This document shows, piece by piece, positions 6,005 through 7,097 of a DNA stretch of 7,097 nt. The notes beneath the pieces are model-generated. The model saw only the letters and a program-made list of their open reading frames with translations. It ran no database searches and was not told the DNA's origin. Every line of letters begins with the position of its first letter. Within the stretch, counting starts at the first letter, position 1. The position numbers were made by a program, and so were the translations under genes. Origin of the DNA: Clostridiales bacterium UBA735 (GTDB taxonomy: Bacteria; Bacillota; Clostridia; Oscillospirales; Oscillospiraceae); assembly GCA_002298695.1 (NCBI GenBank), contig DBLB01000149.1:1-7097 (forward strand), given 5' to 3'.

Positions 6005-6229
6005 TCAGAGAAAAAACTTGCGTTTCGGAGGTCTCTCTGCTAGACTGAACACAGTTGCAGTCCGTGTTTTCCGAAACGCGGCGCGCCGTCCGACTGTTGC
6101 AGCAGCCGGGCGGCTTTTTCTTTTTCGATTGCCATTCTCCATACCCGTTCCTGCCCTGCGGCCTTTTGTTGACGCACACGGCGTAGGCTCCGCCCTGGTA
6201 CGCTGGCTGCTTTCGCAGCGTCGCGGCAT
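6005..6229 (-). CDS. Possible leader ORF upstream of the excisionase gene (doubtful)
   Basis: An ATG at 6229 with GGAG 4 nt upstream opens a 74-codon frame ending at 6005, 32 nt before the excisionase start. The product is very basic (many Arg/Lys, ending KRKFFL), with no recognisable domain. It reads through the terminator-like hairpin 6020-6079 and stops just past its T-tract, so a translating ribosome would melt that hairpin. All three minus frames are open in part of this stretch, which lowers its credibility as a protein gene. Confidence 0.2.
   Translation of the reverse strand: MPRRCESSQRTRAEPTPCASTKGRRAGTGMENGNRKRKSRPAAATVGRRAAFRKTRTATVFSLAERPPKRKFFL
6011..6079 (-). terminator. Attenuator-like terminator in the leader of the leftward operon
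   Basis: GCGTTTCGGA (minus copy of 6070-6079) pairs perfectly over 10 bp with TCCGAAACGC (minus copy of 6020-6029). After AAG the minus strand has TTTTTT (plus 6011-6016). The 40-nt apical part contains a further AACAC/GTGTT stem. It lies between the leftward promoter and the excisionase ribosome binding site, where it could stop transcription before the operon. Confidence 0.55.
6018..6046 (+). promoter_or_regulatory. Candidate promoter for a short antisense RNA
   Basis: TTGCGT (6018-6023), a 17-nt spacer and TAGACT (6041-6046) preceded by TGC, an extended -10. The -35 is weak (three of six). The same TGnTAGACT element occurs in the stronger rightward promoter at 6316-6324. Confidence 0.35.
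6053..6126 (+). ncRNA. Possible antisense (counter-transcript) RNA to the operon leader
   Basis: A transcript starting about 6053 and ending at the T-rich tract near 6126 would be about 70 nt. It would carry a hairpin CGTGTTT/AAACGCG (6063-6069 and 6074-6080, loop TCCG), flanked by CAGTC/GACTG (6058-6062 and 6092-6096), and then a terminator. It is complementary to the leader, including the 5' arm of the attenuator-like hairpin. The layout recalls plasmid counter-transcript RNAs. The promoter is weak, so this is a hypothesis. Confidence 0.35.
6104..6126 (+). terminator. Candidate rightward intrinsic terminator
   Basis: AGCCG (6104-6108) and CGGCT (6111-6115) form a short G+C-rich stem followed by TTTTTCTTTTT. 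The stem is short (four to five pairs), so efficiency is uncertain. No plus-strand protein gene precedes it, which is why a short RNA is suspected. Confidence 0.45.
6206..6219 (-). other. GNRA-type hairpin in the leftward leader
   Basis: The minus strand reads GCTGC-GAAA-GCAGC, a 5-bp stem closed by a GAAA tetraloop. Such loops are stable and common in structured RNA. It lies inside the doubtful leader ORF. Confidence 0.45.
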
Positions 6230-6295
6230 ACTTCTCCGGCGAGTATCGTCTTTGGAGATGGGTGTGAAATTTTCAAGGTGCAGCGCAACTTTCCG

Positions 6296-6324
6296 TTGAC
6301 AAGCTGTCTATGCAGTGTTAGACT
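6296..6324 (+). promoter_or_regulatory. Promoter of the DUF6076-like gene
   Basis: TTGACA (6296-6301, perfect -35), 17-nt spacer, TAGACT (6319-6324) with TGT directly before it (extended -10). The start would be near 6331, giving a leader of about 105 nt before the ATG at 6436. Confidence 0.65.
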
Positions 6325-6346
6325 ATGATAAAATAATTTAGACAGC
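6303..6346. repeat. Candidate operator: inverted GCTGTCTA / TAGACAGC
   Basis: GCTGTCTA (6303-6310) and TAGACAGC (6339-6346) are perfect 8-bp inverted copies 28 bp apart, and TAGAC occurs again at 6319-6323 in the -10. One arm sits in the rightward promoter spacer and the other between the two predicted transcription starts. A repressor bound here could act on both promoters. The protein is unknown; the two HTH proteins of the window are candidates. Confidence 0.45.
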
Positions 6347-6357
6347 ATTCTGGCTTT

Positions 6358-6386
6358 AAGGTAACATAGGGCTATCCATTTGTCAA
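6358..6386 (-). promoter_or_regulatory. Promoter of the leftward excision/mobilization operon
   Basis: On the minus strand, TTGACA (plus 6381-6386, perfect -35), 17-nt spacer, then TACCTT (plus 6358-6363) preceded by TGT, an extended -10. The start would be near 6351, giving a leader of about 380 nt to the excisionase-like gene. The -10 itself is only three of six, so its use probably relies on the TG element. Confidence 0.6.
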
Positions 6387-6435
6387 GACTATTACATTTA
6401 TAATTTACAATTAGTCCATATTCGAGGTGACAACC

Positions 6436-7097
6436 ATGTGGTATGCAAAGATGTATTTCTCCGGCGAGAAGGAGTTTTTTGAAAACGATGCGTTTGGAAT
6501 GCAGGGGCTGCCGTCCAAGCAGCTGGAGCTTCCGTTTTTAGAAAGTCTTCTGACGTTTCTGGAACTGGACGAAAAAGAAATCACGCCGATGCTGGAACGC
6601 ATCAGCGTGAACTGGGAGCGTTTCGTCGAAAGCGATGACCTTGGAGCGCATACAGCCGCGATGGTGGAGCTCGGTATGCTGGCCGAGAAGCACATTTATT
6701 TCCGTCTTTTATATACGCGCAGCTACGGCTGCATTTCCGTAAATGGCTTCGATCAAGCGGAGATTCAGGCAATTTCTTTGGAGTTAAAGGAGTTTGTAAA
6801 GCAGTTTTCAGAGACAAGGAAGCAGGTCGAGAAGTTTTTTGAATGCGTGCTGGACGTGGATTCCGCTGGCCGTGAACCGCAGAAGCAGGCGGCGAAAAAC
6901 TACCACTACGACCAGCCGAGAGATCCGGAGCTGTTCCGGTTTGAGCCGATCCCACTGAGCTTTGAGCCAGTCGAACCGGGCCGCTGTGCGCCGGTTTTGT
7001 ACTCGTCCGCTGTACGCGACATGATCGACTATTCGCTGCGAAGCTGCGTCGAGCGCGGCGTGACCGTGCGCCGCTGCAAGAACTGCGGCCGCTGGTT
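6436..7097 (+). CDS. DUF6076-like protein with a C-terminal zinc-finger start (3' end off the right edge)
   Basis: Open for 220 codons to the window end without a stop. ATG at 6436 follows GAGGTGA with a 5-nt spacer. The protein begins MWYAKMYFSGEKEFF. It has a mostly helical, acidic middle (about residues 28-140) and a proline-rich linker (about 160-185). It ends in VLYSSAVRDMIDYSLRSC (187-204) and then RRCKNCGRW, where C214 and C217 look like the first half of a zinc knuckle whose partner cysteines lie beyond the edge. From memory this architecture matches DUF6076-domain proteins of Clostridia; this cannot be verified here. No catalytic motif, signal peptide or membrane segment is seen. It is transcribed away from the mobilization operon from its own promoter, so it is probably a cargo or regulatory gene. 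Function unknown. Confidence 0.8.
   Translation, partial: MWYAKMYFSGEKEFFENDAFGMQGLPSKQLELPFLESLLTFLELDEKEITPMLERISVNWERFVESDDLGAHTAAMVELGMLAEKHIYFRLLYTRSYGCISVNGFDQAEIQAISLELKEFVKQFSETRKQVEKFFECVLDVDSAGREPQKQAAKNYHYDQPRDPELFRFEPIPLSFEPVEPGRCAPVLYSSAVRDMIDYSLRSCVERGVTVRRCKNCGRW

Larger units (their letters stand above)
5973..6435. promoter_or_regulatory. Control region between divergent genes
   Basis: These 463 bp hold no recognised protein gene. They contain a good leftward promoter (6358-6386), a face-to-face rightward promoter (6296-6324), a leftward leader of roughly 380 nt with a GAAA-capped hairpin (6206-6219) and an attenuator-like terminator (6011-6079). A possible small plus-strand RNA (about 6053-6126) lies opposite the leader. 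The part from about 6325 to 6425 is much more A+T-rich than the rest of the window. Confidence 0.6.

Noticed and set aside
6040..6348. 102-codon minus-strand frame in the leader
   Set aside because: Its ATG is almost at the predicted transcription start with no ribosome binding site, and no domain is visible.
6399..6404. Perfect TATAAT on the plus strand before the DUF6076-like gene
   Set aside because: The only -35-like hexamer (TTGTCA, 6380-6385) is 13 nt away, too close; properly spaced positions do not match. It may simply reflect the A+T-rich leader.
6232..6468. 12-bp direct repeat TTCTCCGGCGAG (6232-6243 and 6457-6468) as possible att sites
   Set aside because: About one such exact pair is expected by chance in a window of this size, and the second copy lies within coding sequence.
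6411..6955. Minus-strand frames opposite the DUF6076-like gene
   Set aside because: The plus-strand frame has a good promoter, ribosome binding site and unbroken 220 codons; the opposite frames are short and featureless.

Overview
The window looks like the interior of a mobilizable integrative element (IME-like) from a Gram-positive gut Clostridia. The fairly high G+C, strong GGAGG-type ribosome binding sites and protein families suggest an Oscillospiraceae / Faecalibacterium-type host. That host call is inference from family resemblance, not a database match. No rRNA, tRNA, CRISPR array or insertion sequence was seen.

Left to right: (1) positions 1-2406, minus strand, two tandem homologous tyrosine recombinases. 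The downstream one starts at a TTG inside the end of the upstream one and runs off the left edge. (2) 2407-2549, a short spacer with a hairpin, an 11-bp-spaced direct repeat and a candidate promoter. (3) 2550-4505, a MobP3-type relaxase with a C-terminal Sel1-repeat tail. (4) 4493-4909, a small ribbon-helix-helix mobilization accessory protein overlapping the relaxase. (5) 4910-5317, a non-coding stretch packed with inverted repeats. It holds a match to the RP4-type nic consensus (YATCCTG|Y) next to a hairpin, and is the probable oriT. (6) 5318-5767, a winged-helix DNA-binding protein, and (7) 5757-5972, a small excisionase-like helix-turn-helix protein, overlapping by 11 nt. (8) 5973-6435, a control region. 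It contains a leftward promoter, a long structured leader ending in an attenuator-like terminator just before the excisionase ribosome binding site, a possible short antisense RNA on the plus strand, and a face-to-face rightward promoter. (9) 6436-7097, plus strand, the first 220 codons of a protein resembling the DUF6076 family, running off the right edge.

Proposed working: the leftward unit supplies a recombination directionality factor, a DNA-binding regulator, an oriT-binding accessory protein, the relaxase and two integrases, arranged with short overlaps that suggest translational coupling. The element would excise, be nicked at oriT, and be transferred by a conjugation apparatus supplied by another element, since no type IV secretion genes are visible here. 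With a nick on the plus strand at about 5104/5105, the rightward part would enter the recipient first and the mobilization and integrase genes last, the usual polarity. The most unusual region is the 5973-6435 control segment, which reads like transcriptional attenuation with a counter-transcript, an arrangement best known from plasmid copy control.
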